Assembly: GCA_965249815.1 (NCBI GenBank)
Contig: CBDFMV010000003.1
Coordinates: 3,286,001-3,350,000 of the forward strand
DNA length: 64,000 nucleotides
Direction: 5' to 3'
Source: JAJAZB01 sp965249815
GTDB lineage: Bacteria; Bacteroidota; Bacteroidia; Cytophagales; Spirosomataceae
Shown here: one piece after another, positions 35,310 through 42,207 of the stretch
Layout: the number at the start of each line of letters is the position of its first letter
Numbering within the stretch: position 1 is the first letter of the stretch
Translations under genes and position numbers: made by a program
Notes under the pieces: model-generated
Seen by the model: the letters and a program-made list of their open reading frames with translations, nothing else
Told to the model about the DNA's origin: nothing
The model's database searches: none

Positions 35310-36719
35310 TCAGACTTCTTCGTTTTCGGCCATCGGGGGGTTCGTTCGGGCAAACCACCAGTACATCGGCACGCCGGTGAGCATGAGAGCCACGCCAATC
35401 GCCGCTTCGCGGGGTCGCGAAAAAAGCGTGTTGACGAACAGCCCGGCGCAGAACAGAATCACGATGGCGGGCACGACCGGGTAGCCCCACACTTTGTACG
35501 GACGGGGCGCGTCGGGCATTTTTTTCCGGAGAATAAACACGCCGAGGGTGGTGGCCCCGTAAAAAATGAAGACGGCGAAAATGATCATGTCGGTGAGCTG
35601 GTCGAACGTGCCCGACAGCACGAGCACGCAGGCCCAGACCCCCTGAAACAAGAGCGAGTTGACGGGCGCGCTGGCGTTGTTGAGTTTGGCGACGCTCGGA
35701 AAGAACATCCCCTCGCGGGCCATCGCGTAGTACGGACGCGAACTGGCCAGGATCGTGGCGTTGGCGCAGCCCAGCGTCGTGACCACGATCAGGATGGAAA
35801 TAAACACCGCCCCGCCGTTGCCCCAGAAACTCCGCACGGCCTCGACGGCGGCGATCTGATTGCCCGCCTGGTGAAGCTGCTCCAGGGCGGGAATCGGCAG
35901 CAGGGCCAGGTACGCGGTGTTGACCAGCAGGTAAAGGGCGATGATGATGAACACCCCGATGGCAATGCCCCGGGGGATGGTGCGCCGGGCGTCGAGCACC
36001 TCGCCGCCCACGTAGCCGATGGCGGCCCATCCCTGGTAGGCCCAGAACGCCGCCAGCATGGCCGTGAAAATGGCGCTCAGCGTCACGGGCGTGTCGTGGG
36101 TGGTTTTCAGGGAGAAAACGCCGGTGAGGTCGGCCTTCCCGCTGCCGAGGCCGAAGGCGATGATGGTGAAAATCCCGGCGAACACCAGCACCAGAATCGC
36201 CGTGCTGACGCCGGTGCCGGTTTTGATGCCCCGGGTATTCACCCAGGTCAGGATCGCGATCAAGAGAATCGCCGTGAGTTTTTCGGTGAAATTGGCGAAG
36301 GGAAAAAACACGCCGCCGAGGCTGAACGTGGCCCACTCCGCCAGCAGGGGTGGCAACGGCACGAGTACGTTGAACGACTGCGCAAACACGTACGCCAGCG
36401 ACGATATGGAGGCCGTTTGAATGATCGTAAACAGCGACCAGCCGAACAGAAAAGCGAAGAAACGGTTGTAGATTTTTTTGTAGTACGAATATTCGCCGCC
36501 CGTCGCGGCCAGCAGGCCCGCCACTTCGGCGTTGCTCAGCGCGCCAAACAGTGAAATCACGCCGCCCAGCACCCAGCACACCAGTACCCAGCCCGAGGAG
36601 TGGAGTTCGGCCGCCATCGGGGCCACTTTTTTGTAAACACCCGAACCGATGATGTTGCCAATGACGAGGACAATCACGCCCGCCAGGCCAAGCGTGCGGG
36701 TAAGGTGGGATTTAGGCAT
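35310..36719 (-). CDS. APC-superfamily amino acid permease
   Basis: A 469-residue transporter with twelve or more hydrophobic segments. The N-terminus MPKSHLTRTLGLAGVIVLVIGNIIGSGVY contains the GNIIGSGVY motif of helix 1 in APC amino-acid antiporters/permeases, the LAT-like group. Helix 6 region AFWAYQGWAAIGYVGGEVLDARRTIPRG is also typical. Substrate cannot be read from sequence; these usually move neutral amino acids across the inner membrane. The upstream in-frame ATG at 36785 adds a non-family leader. It is preceded by the GNAT gene at 36806 on the same strand, 86 nt away. Confidence 0.9.
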   Translation of the reverse strand: MPKSHLTRTLGLAGVIVLVIGNIIGSGVYKKVAPMAAELHSSGWVLVCWVLGGVISLFGALSNAEVAGLLAATGGEYSYYKKIYNRFFAFLFGWSLFTIIQTASISSLAYVFAQSFNVLVPLPPLLAEWATFSLGGVFFPFANFTEKLTAILLIAILTWVNTRGIKTGTGVSTAILVLVFAGIFTIIAFGLGSGKADLTGVFSLKTTHDTPVTLSAIFTAMLAAFWAYQGWAAIGYVGGEVLDARRTIPRGIAIGVFIIIALYLLVNTAYLALLPIPALEQLHQAGNQIAAVEAVRSFWGNGGAVFISILIVVTTLGCANATILASSRPYYAMAREGMFFPSVAKLNNASAPVNSLLFQGVWACVLVLSGTFDQLTDMIIFAVFIFYGATTLGVFILRKKMPDAPRPYKVWGYPVVPAIVILFCAGLFVNTLFSRPREAAIGVALMLTGVPMYWWFARTNPPMAENEEV

Positions 36720-36805
36720 GGGGAAACAGGGGAACGGGTGGAGAGGAAGGCATGAAATTCGATCGCGGTCACGGTCAGCGCCCAAGGTAAGACGGTAGTC
36801 GGAGA

Positions 36806-37297
36806 TTACGGCGATTCCTGGCCCACTTCCGGGCTGAGTTTCAGAATAAAATCTTCGCCTGCTTCACCGCCCTTGTCGGGAAGCCACCACTCCACCCCGG
36901 CAACCACAAACCCGCATTTTTCCAGCACCCGCCGCGAAGCCGCGTTGTGTTTGGCAACCCGCGCGAAGAGGGGCCGCGTTTTTTCAATCGCCAGAAACAA
37001 CGCCAGCGCCCGCGTGGCAATGCCCTGGCCCCAGGCGTCGCGGCCCAGCCAGTAGCCGACTTCCCGCTGCCCGGCCCGCTCGAAACTCACGACATTACCC
37101 ACGACCCGCCCGCCGAGCAGAATGGTTTTCTTCAGCAGGGTTTCGTCAGGGAGAATCTTCCGCCAATGCGCCATAAAAGCGGCCCGCTCCCGGGCGGGGA
37201 AAGCGGCCATTCGGTTGGCGATTGGGTCGTGCTGGTGTTCGTAGAAAAGTGGCAGGTCGCTTTCCTGGACTTCCCGCAATTGAACGTTGCTGAGCAT
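36806..37297 (-). CDS. GNAT N-acetyltransferase (RimJ/RimL-like)
   Basis: A 163-residue acetyltransferase starting MLSNVQLREVQESDLPLFYE. Acetyl-CoA-binding motif A is in VGYWLGRDAWGQGIATRALALFL, and ARVAKHNAASRRVLEKCGFVVAG is the standard RimJ/L C-terminal segment. The acceptor is unknown. It starts 20 nt after the stop of the DUF3037 gene on the same strand, so it is probably the last gene of the 38907-36806 operon. Confidence 0.88.
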   Translation of the reverse strand: MLSNVQLREVQESDLPLFYEHQHDPIANRMAAFPARERAAFMAHWRKILPDETLLKKTILLGGRVVGNVVSFERAGQREVGYWLGRDAWGQGIATRALALFLAIEKTRPLFARVAKHNAASRRVLEKCGFVVAGVEWWLPDKGGEAGEDFILKLSPEVGQESP

Positions 37298-37317
37298 AAG
37301 ATTTTCTGATTTTCCCG

Positions 37318-37701
37318 TTACCCGACCAACTGGGCGAACAGCCGCGCCAGCGTCTCGCCCGCGTCGAGGCACATCCCGGTGTGGACGGGCGAGGTTTGCA
37401 CTACCGTGCTGCGGGCCGCCGTCAGCCAGCGAAACCGTTCGGGGAGCCGCAGATTGCCGATCGGTCCGGCGTCGGGGCCGCCCGCGCTGATGCGCTCGAA
37501 AACGCGCAGGCGCTCGTGCAGTTCGTTCAGGTTTAGTTCGGGGGAAAAGGCGCGAATCCGGTCTTCGTTGAGGCGAAACGCCGTTTGCAGGAAGCCTTGC
37601 GCCGGGCAGTACACGATGACGCCCACGTTGAGAAACTCCCCGCGTTCGACGCGCGGCACAACCCGAATGACGGCGTACTCAAACAAGTGCATGTCGGGCA
37701 T
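37318..37701 (-). CDS. DUF3037 family protein
   Basis: A 127-residue protein beginning MPDMHLFEYAVIRVVPRVERGEFLNVGVIVYCPAQGFL, the signature block of DUF3037. A second Met at residue 4 is an alternative start. The gene overlaps the HipA-like kinase by 23 nt, implying translational coupling. DUF3037 and HipA-like genes are commonly adjacent (family knowledge), suggesting a functional pair, perhaps kinase plus partner, but the role is unknown. Confidence 0.88.
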   Translation of the reverse strand: MPDMHLFEYAVIRVVPRVERGEFLNVGVIVYCPAQGFLQTAFRLNEDRIRAFSPELNLNELHERLRVFERISAGGPDAGPIGNLRLPERFRWLTAARSTVVQTSPVHTGMCLDAGETLARLFAQLVG

Positions 37702-38455
37702 GTTGCGCGGCGTTGACGAATCCTTCCGACGCGGCGAGTCGGGCTTGTAAAAAATGGACGTACACCCGCCGCCGTTCCTCGGCGGATTCGGGCTGGCCTT
37801 CTTCCAGCAGCCACACATCGGGCACGAGCGAAACGATGGATTTGATGCCTTCGGCGGTGAGTACCGCGTGGGCCTCGGCGTCGGCCCCGGCGAGGTCGCT
37901 GGCTCGGGGCAGCAGCACGTGGTCTTTGATCTGCACGAACGGGCGGCGGCTCGGCGTTTCCCAATCCAGCCCGGCGTGGTGAAAGTACAAGGCCGCGCCG
38001 TGGTCGATGAGCCATAGGCGGTTTTGCCAAATCAGCATGTTCGTGTTACGCGCCGTGCGGTCCACGTTGGTCACGAAGCAGTCGAACCAGACGATCCGGG
38101 AAGCCAGCGCGGCGTCCACCGTGCCCACGAGCGGGTCGTAGGTGATCGAACCGGGCAGGTAGGCCAGGGCGAGGTTCAGGCCGCCGCTGGCCCGGAGCAG
38201 GTCCTGGATTTCGGGGTCCGGCTCGGTGCGGGCCATGGCGGGGTCGAGTTCGGCCAGCACCAGTTCGGGCACCTTCAGGCCGAGCGCGCGGGCCAGTTCA
38301 CCGGCAATCAATTCCGCGACGAGGGCTTTCGCGCCCTGCCCCGCGCCGCGAAACTTGAGTACGTACAACGCCCCATCGTCGGCTTCGACCAGGGCAGGCA
38401 GCGAACCGCCCTCGCGGAGGGGCGTGACGTAACGGGTGACGTGGACGAACCTCAT
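37679..38455 (-). CDS. HipA-like kinase-family protein
   Basis: A 258-residue protein resembling the small HipA-like group. It has LYVLKFRGAGQGAKALVAELIAGELARALGL (nucleotide-binding part with Lys), ASRIVWFDCFVTNVDRTARNTNMLIW (catalytic-loop-like Asp/Asn) and LWLIDHGAALYFHHAGLDW (DFG-equivalent Asp-His-Gly). It lacks the HipA N-subdomain, and there is no HipB-like antitoxin beside it; instead DUF3037 overlaps its 3' end and a DUF1905 gene overlaps its start by 4 nt (ATGA). So it is unlikely to be a classical toxin. Whether it phosphorylates protein is not known. Confidence 0.85.
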   Translation of the reverse strand: MRFVHVTRYVTPLREGGSLPALVEADDGALYVLKFRGAGQGAKALVAELIAGELARALGLKVPELVLAELDPAMARTEPDPEIQDLLRASGGLNLALAYLPGSITYDPLVGTVDAALASRIVWFDCFVTNVDRTARNTNMLIWQNRLWLIDHGAALYFHHAGLDWETPSRRPFVQIKDHVLLPRASDLAGADAEAHAVLTAEGIKSIVSLVPDVWLLEEGQPESAEERRRVYVHFLQARLAASEGFVNAAQHARHALV

Positions 38456-38907
38456 TTTTGTTTTTGCTCGGCGTTGAGAAGCCCGATCATTTCGTGGATG
38501 CGCGCGGCGCGCGTTTCGGGCCGTTTGGCGCTTTCAATCCAGCGAAGGTAGTTTTTTCGGTAAAACGTCGCCAGCGATTCGAAGAAAACGCGAGCCTGGG
38601 GTTCGGCCTCCAGGGCCGAAGCTACCTCGGGCGGCAGGCGCTCGCCCTGCGGGCCTTCCGGCGCGAGAACAACCCCGACTTCCGTGGTTTCGTCGAGGCC
38701 ATTGTCGCGCCGCCAGGCGGCCCCCAGCGGTAGCACAAACTGCGCATGCTCGAAAACAAGCGCACCCCGCACCGGGTATCCGTTCACCGATCCGGTGACG
38801 TGGTGGCGTTGTTTTGTCCCCCAAACTTCATCCGGATTAAAGGGAAGTACGACGTACGCCCGTTTGCCGACGTGAGTAATAGGGGCGTTGAAGCGTTGGG
38901 GCGTCAT
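38452..38907 (-). CDS. DUF1905/YdeI (OmdA)-like protein
   Basis: A 151-residue protein starting MTPQRFNAPITHVGKRAYVVLPFNPDEVWG, which is the DUF1905 beta-barrel pattern (YVVLPFNPDEVWG, VNGYPVRGALV, PLGAAWRRDNGLDETTEVGVVL). It ends with the YdeI/OmpD-associated helix (FESLATFYRKNYLRWIESAKRPETRAARIHEMI). Function not established. Its stop codon overlaps the kinase start, making it the first gene of the four-gene operon running to 36806. Confidence 0.87.
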   Translation of the reverse strand: MTPQRFNAPITHVGKRAYVVLPFNPDEVWGTKQRHHVTGSVNGYPVRGALVFEHAQFVLPLGAAWRRDNGLDETTEVGVVLAPEGPQGERLPPEVASALEAEPQARVFFESLATFYRKNYLRWIESAKRPETRAARIHEMIGLLNAEQKQK

Positions 38908-38971
38908 GGTAAACACCTTTCGGGTTGGTATGTAGAAAGAAATTTTCACCCAAAATTAATCCGCCCGTGGT

Positions 38972-39946
38972 TCAGGCCAGGCGGTCGATTCTGTAAAATG
39001 CAACCTCCTCGGTCCGGTCAGGCAACGTTTTCGTGCCCAGGTGCGAATACCGGGCACCGATTTTCTCCAGCGCTTTGCGCGAACGTGTGTTTTCCGGGCC
39101 GACGTGAAACCAGACCGTCGTGGCCCATTGAAAGGCGTAGTCGAGCATGAGTTGCTTCAGTTCGGCGTTGGTGGCACCGCCCCAGTGGCTGCGCGCTAGA
39201 AACGTGAAGCCGATGGCAAGCTCGCGTTCTGCCTCGTTGTAGTCGTAATAGCGCGAGTTGCCGATGACGGCCCCGGTCTGGCGGTCCACAACGGCCAGGG
39301 CACTTCGCGACGCGAGGGCATCGTTGAAATACGCCTCAAACACAGGGCGCTGGTACCGCAGCGGCTGGGGGTGCTGTGCCCACACGAGCGGATCGGACGC
39401 CGCCTGGTAAAGTTCCTCAAAATCATCGGGTTGCAGGGGGCGCAGAGTTAACGTAGGGCCGTGCAGGGTGGGTTGGAGCGAAAAAGCAGGGGGTGTCATA
39501 TGCGCGGGAGCGATTTCCGCCGGAAGTTGAAACGTGACGTACACCATCGGTTGTTCCTGCCCGCACACCGCCGCGTACAGGCGGCGTGCCGCCACGTTGG
39601 TGGGTTCGGTGCCCAGCCACGCCTCGCTACAGCCGAGCGAGCGACCGTGCGCAAGAAGCGCCCGGAGCAATTGCTTGCCGATGCCCTGCCTTTGGTGCGT
39701 GGGGGCCACGCCCACTTCGTTCACCCAAAGTTCGGGCGGTTTGTCGGGATGCACGTAATGCACCGCCGATGCCATGCCCACCACTTGCCCGCCCAGCAGC
39801 GCCACGACCAGATGATGGCGGGGGTCGGCGAAAAACTCGGCTGTCCAGCGCGGATCGATGGGGTGATCGAACACGCCCGGCGCGACGCAATCCAGCACGC
39901 ACGCGTCGGTTGGGCCGAGCAGGCGGATGAGGAGAGGGGCATTCAT
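38972..39946 (-). CDS. Tandem GNAT-domain acetyltransferase fusion
   Basis: A 324-residue protein with two complete acetyltransferase domains. Domain 1 (residues ~1-145) resembles aminoglycoside 3-N-acetyltransferase-I-like GNATs: VVALLGGQVVGMASAVHYVHP and VNEVGVAPTHQRQGIGKQLL (motif A), then GTEPTNVAARRLYAAV. Domain 2 (~155-324) is RimJ/RimL-like: LRPLQPDDFEELYQAASDPL, IGNSRYYDYNEAERELAIGF, and GPENTRSRKALEKIGARYS. The linker is short. Each domain is usually a separate protein, so this looks like a gene fusion; no frameshift or stop at the joint. Substrate unknown. Confidence 0.85.
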   Translation of the reverse strand: MNAPLLIRLLGPTDACVLDCVAPGVFDHPIDPRWTAEFFADPRHHLVVALLGGQVVGMASAVHYVHPDKPPELWVNEVGVAPTHQRQGIGKQLLRALLAHGRSLGCSEAWLGTEPTNVAARRLYAAVCGQEQPMVYVTFQLPAEIAPAHMTPPAFSLQPTLHGPTLTLRPLQPDDFEELYQAASDPLVWAQHPQPLRYQRPVFEAYFNDALASRSALAVVDRQTGAVIGNSRYYDYNEAERELAIGFTFLARSHWGGATNAELKQLMLDYAFQWATTVWFHVGPENTRSRKALEKIGARYSHLGTKTLPDRTEEVAFYRIDRLA

Positions 39947-40068
39947 CGGGGAAGTCAGTTGCCAGGGCCAGTACCGAAGTGGTGAGTTGCGGAATGCCCC
40001 GCAAAATAATCAATGCGGGCGAAGCGAGCACTATACGGCCTTCGGCTCAGCCGCCTCCGACACAGCCG

Positions 40069-40638
40069 TCAGCGGGAAGCCACGGTCCGTTGCAACGGTT
40101 TCGGCGCGTTGCGGAACTTCCGGTATTTTCCCAACAAACGGCCAAGCTGGTAGGTCATCGGGATGATGGTTTTCTTCACAAAGGCCGGAATTTCCAACAT
40201 GTCGTACTCGCTCGCGTAACGGGTCAGGAGGTAGGCCGCGTCGAAGGCCTCCGGCTGGGCTTTCCCCGATTTGTTTTGCGCGTCGTAGATGGCCGAGAGG
40301 TAAAACATAATCGAATGGGCCGGTTTGATCCAGCCCGAGCAGTGCAGCGTTTCCTCGCCCGCGTTCCAGAAGCGGTGCGGCGTGCCCCGGGTGAACAACA
40401 CCGTTTCCCCGACGCCTGCGAATTGCTCCGCCTGTCCTTCGACCTGGTAGCCGATTTTTCCCTGCAACACGGTCAGCGATTCGTCCTGTTGCCAGTGCGT
40501 GTGCATGGGCGGGCCACTTTGGGGCACCACGAAATTTTCGACGAGGAGCCGGTCGCCGTCCGGCTCCGGTTGGAGTTGCTTGAAAATAAGCTTTTCGCCA
40601 ATGCAGTTTTCGATGGCGTGCGGGTACGTGAATTCCAT
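40069..40638 (-). CDS. Cupin-domain protein
   Basis: A 189-residue protein with one conserved cupin barrel: SGPPMHTHWQQDESLTVLQGKIGY (motif 1, two His and Glu) and VLFTRGTPHRFWNAGEETLHC (motif 2, His). These residues can bind a metal. The C-terminal helical half (DAAYLLTRYASEYDMLEIP, TYQLGRLLGKYRKF) looks like part of a family of cupin proteins of unknown substrate. Start MEFTYPHAIENCIGEKLIF at 40638. Stands alone. Confidence 0.82.
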   Translation of the reverse strand: MEFTYPHAIENCIGEKLIFKQLQPEPDGDRLLVENFVVPQSGPPMHTHWQQDESLTVLQGKIGYQVEGQAEQFAGVGETVLFTRGTPHRFWNAGEETLHCSGWIKPAHSIMFYLSAIYDAQNKSGKAQPEAFDAAYLLTRYASEYDMLEIPAFVKKTIIPMTYQLGRLLGKYRKFRNAPKPLQRTVASR

Positions 40639-40783
40639 GTTGTCGGGTGTTTTAGGTTGCCTGTTGGTTGAGTTTGCTGGCCCAAAGTTGGGTCAACTCC
40701 ACTCGCGCCGCAGCGGGCAACCTCCTGAAACGGTAAAAGCCGCTCGTGAAGCGGCAGAAAGAAGCAGTTTGGTCAGGCGGCAG

Positions 40784-41152
40784 TCAGGAACTCGTTTTCA
40801 GCAACGCGTCCCGGGCTTCGTCCACCGAGGTGACGAAACGGATGCGGCCCATTCCGTTGCTTTCGTAGATGAAATCCTTCAGGCTTTTGCTCGAATAGCC
40901 CGAAAAATCACCGACGATGGCAAGCTGGCTTTTGTAGGTCGAGAATTTCTGGAGCACGTCCCCGGCAATACCGGTCTTCAGGTCGAAGAATTCGGGGATG
41001 ATGTTTTTCTGGTGGACGATAATCCGCCGGGCACCCTGATACCCGCAGTTGGCCAGCACGTCCAGGGCATCCTGCGCGTTGGCAATGACGACGCCATCCG
41101 CCAGGATTTCGGCGAGGACAACGCCGTTGAATTCGGTCAGGGTGATGGTCAT
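40784..41152 (-). CDS. DUF4180 family protein
   Basis: A 122-residue protein: VVLAEILADGVVIANAQDALDVLANCGYQGARRIIVHQKNIIPEFFDLKTGIAGDVLQKF matches the compact DUF4180 family (SpoIIAA/STAS-like alpha/beta in appearance). FSGYSSKSLKDFIYESNGMGRIRFV follows. No known activity. It is the last GC-normal gene before the repeat islet at 41217-42198. Confidence 0.87.
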   Translation of the reverse strand: MTITLTEFNGVVLAEILADGVVIANAQDALDVLANCGYQGARRIIVHQKNIIPEFFDLKTGIAGDVLQKFSTYKSQLAIVGDFSGYSSKSLKDFIYESNGMGRIRFVTSVDEARDALLKTSS

Positions 41153-41216
41153 GGGGTTTTAATTCTATTTCTCGACCCTTCTTTGATTCATCAAAGCACT
41201 AATTTTATCTTATTTT

Positions 41217-41501
41217 CTGGCGCGAGTTTGCAACTCATGCCCATACGTCAACGTGCATCTATTTCATACCCGAAAAGCTCGTATGATCCGGCACGAGTTG
41301 CAAACTCGCGCCAGTTGAGACGATGCATTGTTAAGAAAGTTCTTCTGCATGAATTACCACGCTATCACCATCGGATAAAATTTGATTTTTTAAATAAATT
41401 TCTTCAATCTGGTCGTAGGTCATAGCTCTAGAACCGATCTTGCCTTTATTAAATAGATATCCACGCTCGCCCTCACTGGCGCGAGTCTGCGACTCGTGTC
41501 C
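41217..41501. repeat. Three copies of a GGCGCGAGTTTGCAACTCGTGCC repeat
   Basis: Copies at 41217-41241 (plus orientation), 41290-41314 (inverted) and 41476-41501 (plus). Each is itself near-palindromic (GAGTTTGCAACTC). They bracket an AT-rich stretch containing a small ORF. A shorter relative, CGGAGTTTGCAACTCCG, is at 61863-61879. This looks like a repeat cluster or a small non-autonomous element. Confidence 0.75.
41248..41424 (-). CDS. Small repeat-embedded ORF (58 codons)
   Basis: An ATG at 41422-41424 opens a 58-residue frame: MTYDQIEEIYLKNQILSDGD.. then VVIHAEETFL, LNWREFATRAG and SYELFGYEIDAR, ending at TGA 41248-41250. The frame is open further upstream without an ATG. The stretch NWREFATRA is encoded by one of the dispersed repeats (41290-41314), so the repeat contributes coding sequence. 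Amino-acid composition is protein-like and much more AT-rich than the surroundings. No family recognised. It could be a complete small protein, or the C-terminal remnant of an element-borne gene. Confidence 0.4.
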
Positions 41502-41509
41502 CCGAGCAA

Positions 41510-41776
41510 TTAAGCAGCCGCTTTGAGTTGAACCGGCTCAAACTCGCCCTCGTACACGCTGACCGGATTGATGTCCATCTCGTCATCACCCCACACCAGT
41601 ACGCCAAAGTCATCGAGATGAACGGTGGCAAACTGCTCCGGGTCGGCAAATTGCCGGATGTGGGGATGGGTACTGCTCTGCACGAAGGGGCCGAAATCCG
41701 CCTCGCGTTGGATTCCATCGGCAAAGGTGATCAAAAGCCGGTAGTCGCCCAGAGGTTCAAAATGCGTGATTCTCAT
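41510..41776 (-). CDS. DUF2442 family protein
   Basis: An 88-residue protein: YRLLITFADGIQREADFGPFV, HIRQFADPEQFATVHLDDFGVLVWGDDEMDINP. The WGDDEMDINPxSVY end is diagnostic of DUF2442. Its ATG overlaps the stop of the DUF4160 gene by one base. The DUF4160-DUF2442 pair recurs widely as a two-gene module with toxin-antitoxin-like organisation, but I know of no proven mechanism. Confidence 0.9.
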   Translation of the reverse strand: MRITHFEPLGDYRLLITFADGIQREADFGPFVQSSTHPHIRQFADPEQFATVHLDDFGVLVWGDDEMDINPVSVYEGEFEPVQLKAAA

Positions 41777-42081
41777 CAGAGTCGCTTAGTGATTTTACGC
41801 AAGTTAGGCTTAGTGTGGTAAACAAAGAAGTTGACCCACTCCTCCACGATGAGGTATTTGAATTCGTCCAGGAACGTTTCGAGTTCCCGCCTCATCGCCG
41901 GGGGAAAATCATCCCGGCCCTTTACCCGTAGGTAGCGCAATTCAGCAATCCGGTGGTCTTCGAGAATGAACTCAATTTTCAACTCCGCATTGCTGCCGTA
42001 CTGCGCATGGACGTGGATCGGGTTGTGTTCGTTCGAGTAAAACCGAATGACGATACCGAGGTATTCGAAAATTTTTGGCAT
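41776..42081 (-). CDS. DUF4160 family protein
   Basis: A 101-residue protein starting MPKIFEYLGIVIRFYSNEHNPIHVHAQYG, the DUF4160 signature (IRFYSNEHxPIHVHA). It overlaps the following DUF2442 gene by 1 nt, indicating a coupled pair. The module is enclosed by palindromic repeats on both sides (41476-41501 and 42120-42198), which suggests acquisition or shuffling as a cassette. An upstream in-frame ATG at 42132 falls in the repeat. Confidence 0.9.
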   Translation of the reverse strand: MPKIFEYLGIVIRFYSNEHNPIHVHAQYGSNAELKIEFILEDHRIAELRYLRVKGRDDFPPAMRRELETFLDEFKYLIVEEWVNFFVYHTKPNLRKITKRL

Positions 42082-42119
42082 ACCAGGGTAACAAAATCGG
42101 GTGCAGTCTGCCACGCTCG

Positions 42120-42198
42120 CCCCGATTTGCAATCGGGGCGCTGCCGGTTTCGCGTCTCAGACGCAATTCCACAGCAACCCCGATTGCAAATCAGGGTT
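42120..42198. repeat. Pair of CCCCGATTTGCAATCGGGG palindromes
   Basis: A perfect palindrome CCCCGATT-TGC-AATCGGGG at 42120-42138 and an imperfect inverted copy at 42176-42198 (ACCCCGATTGCAAATCAGGGT), separated by 37 nt, just beyond the glgB stop. They could terminate glgB read-through or define the edge of the DUF4160 cassette. Confidence 0.75.
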
Positions 42199-42207
42199 AG
42201 CGAACGA

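Noticed and set aside
37679..38455. Classical HipBA toxin-antitoxin
   Set aside because: The protein is short, lacks the HipA N-subdomain, and no HipB-like HTH gene is adjacent.
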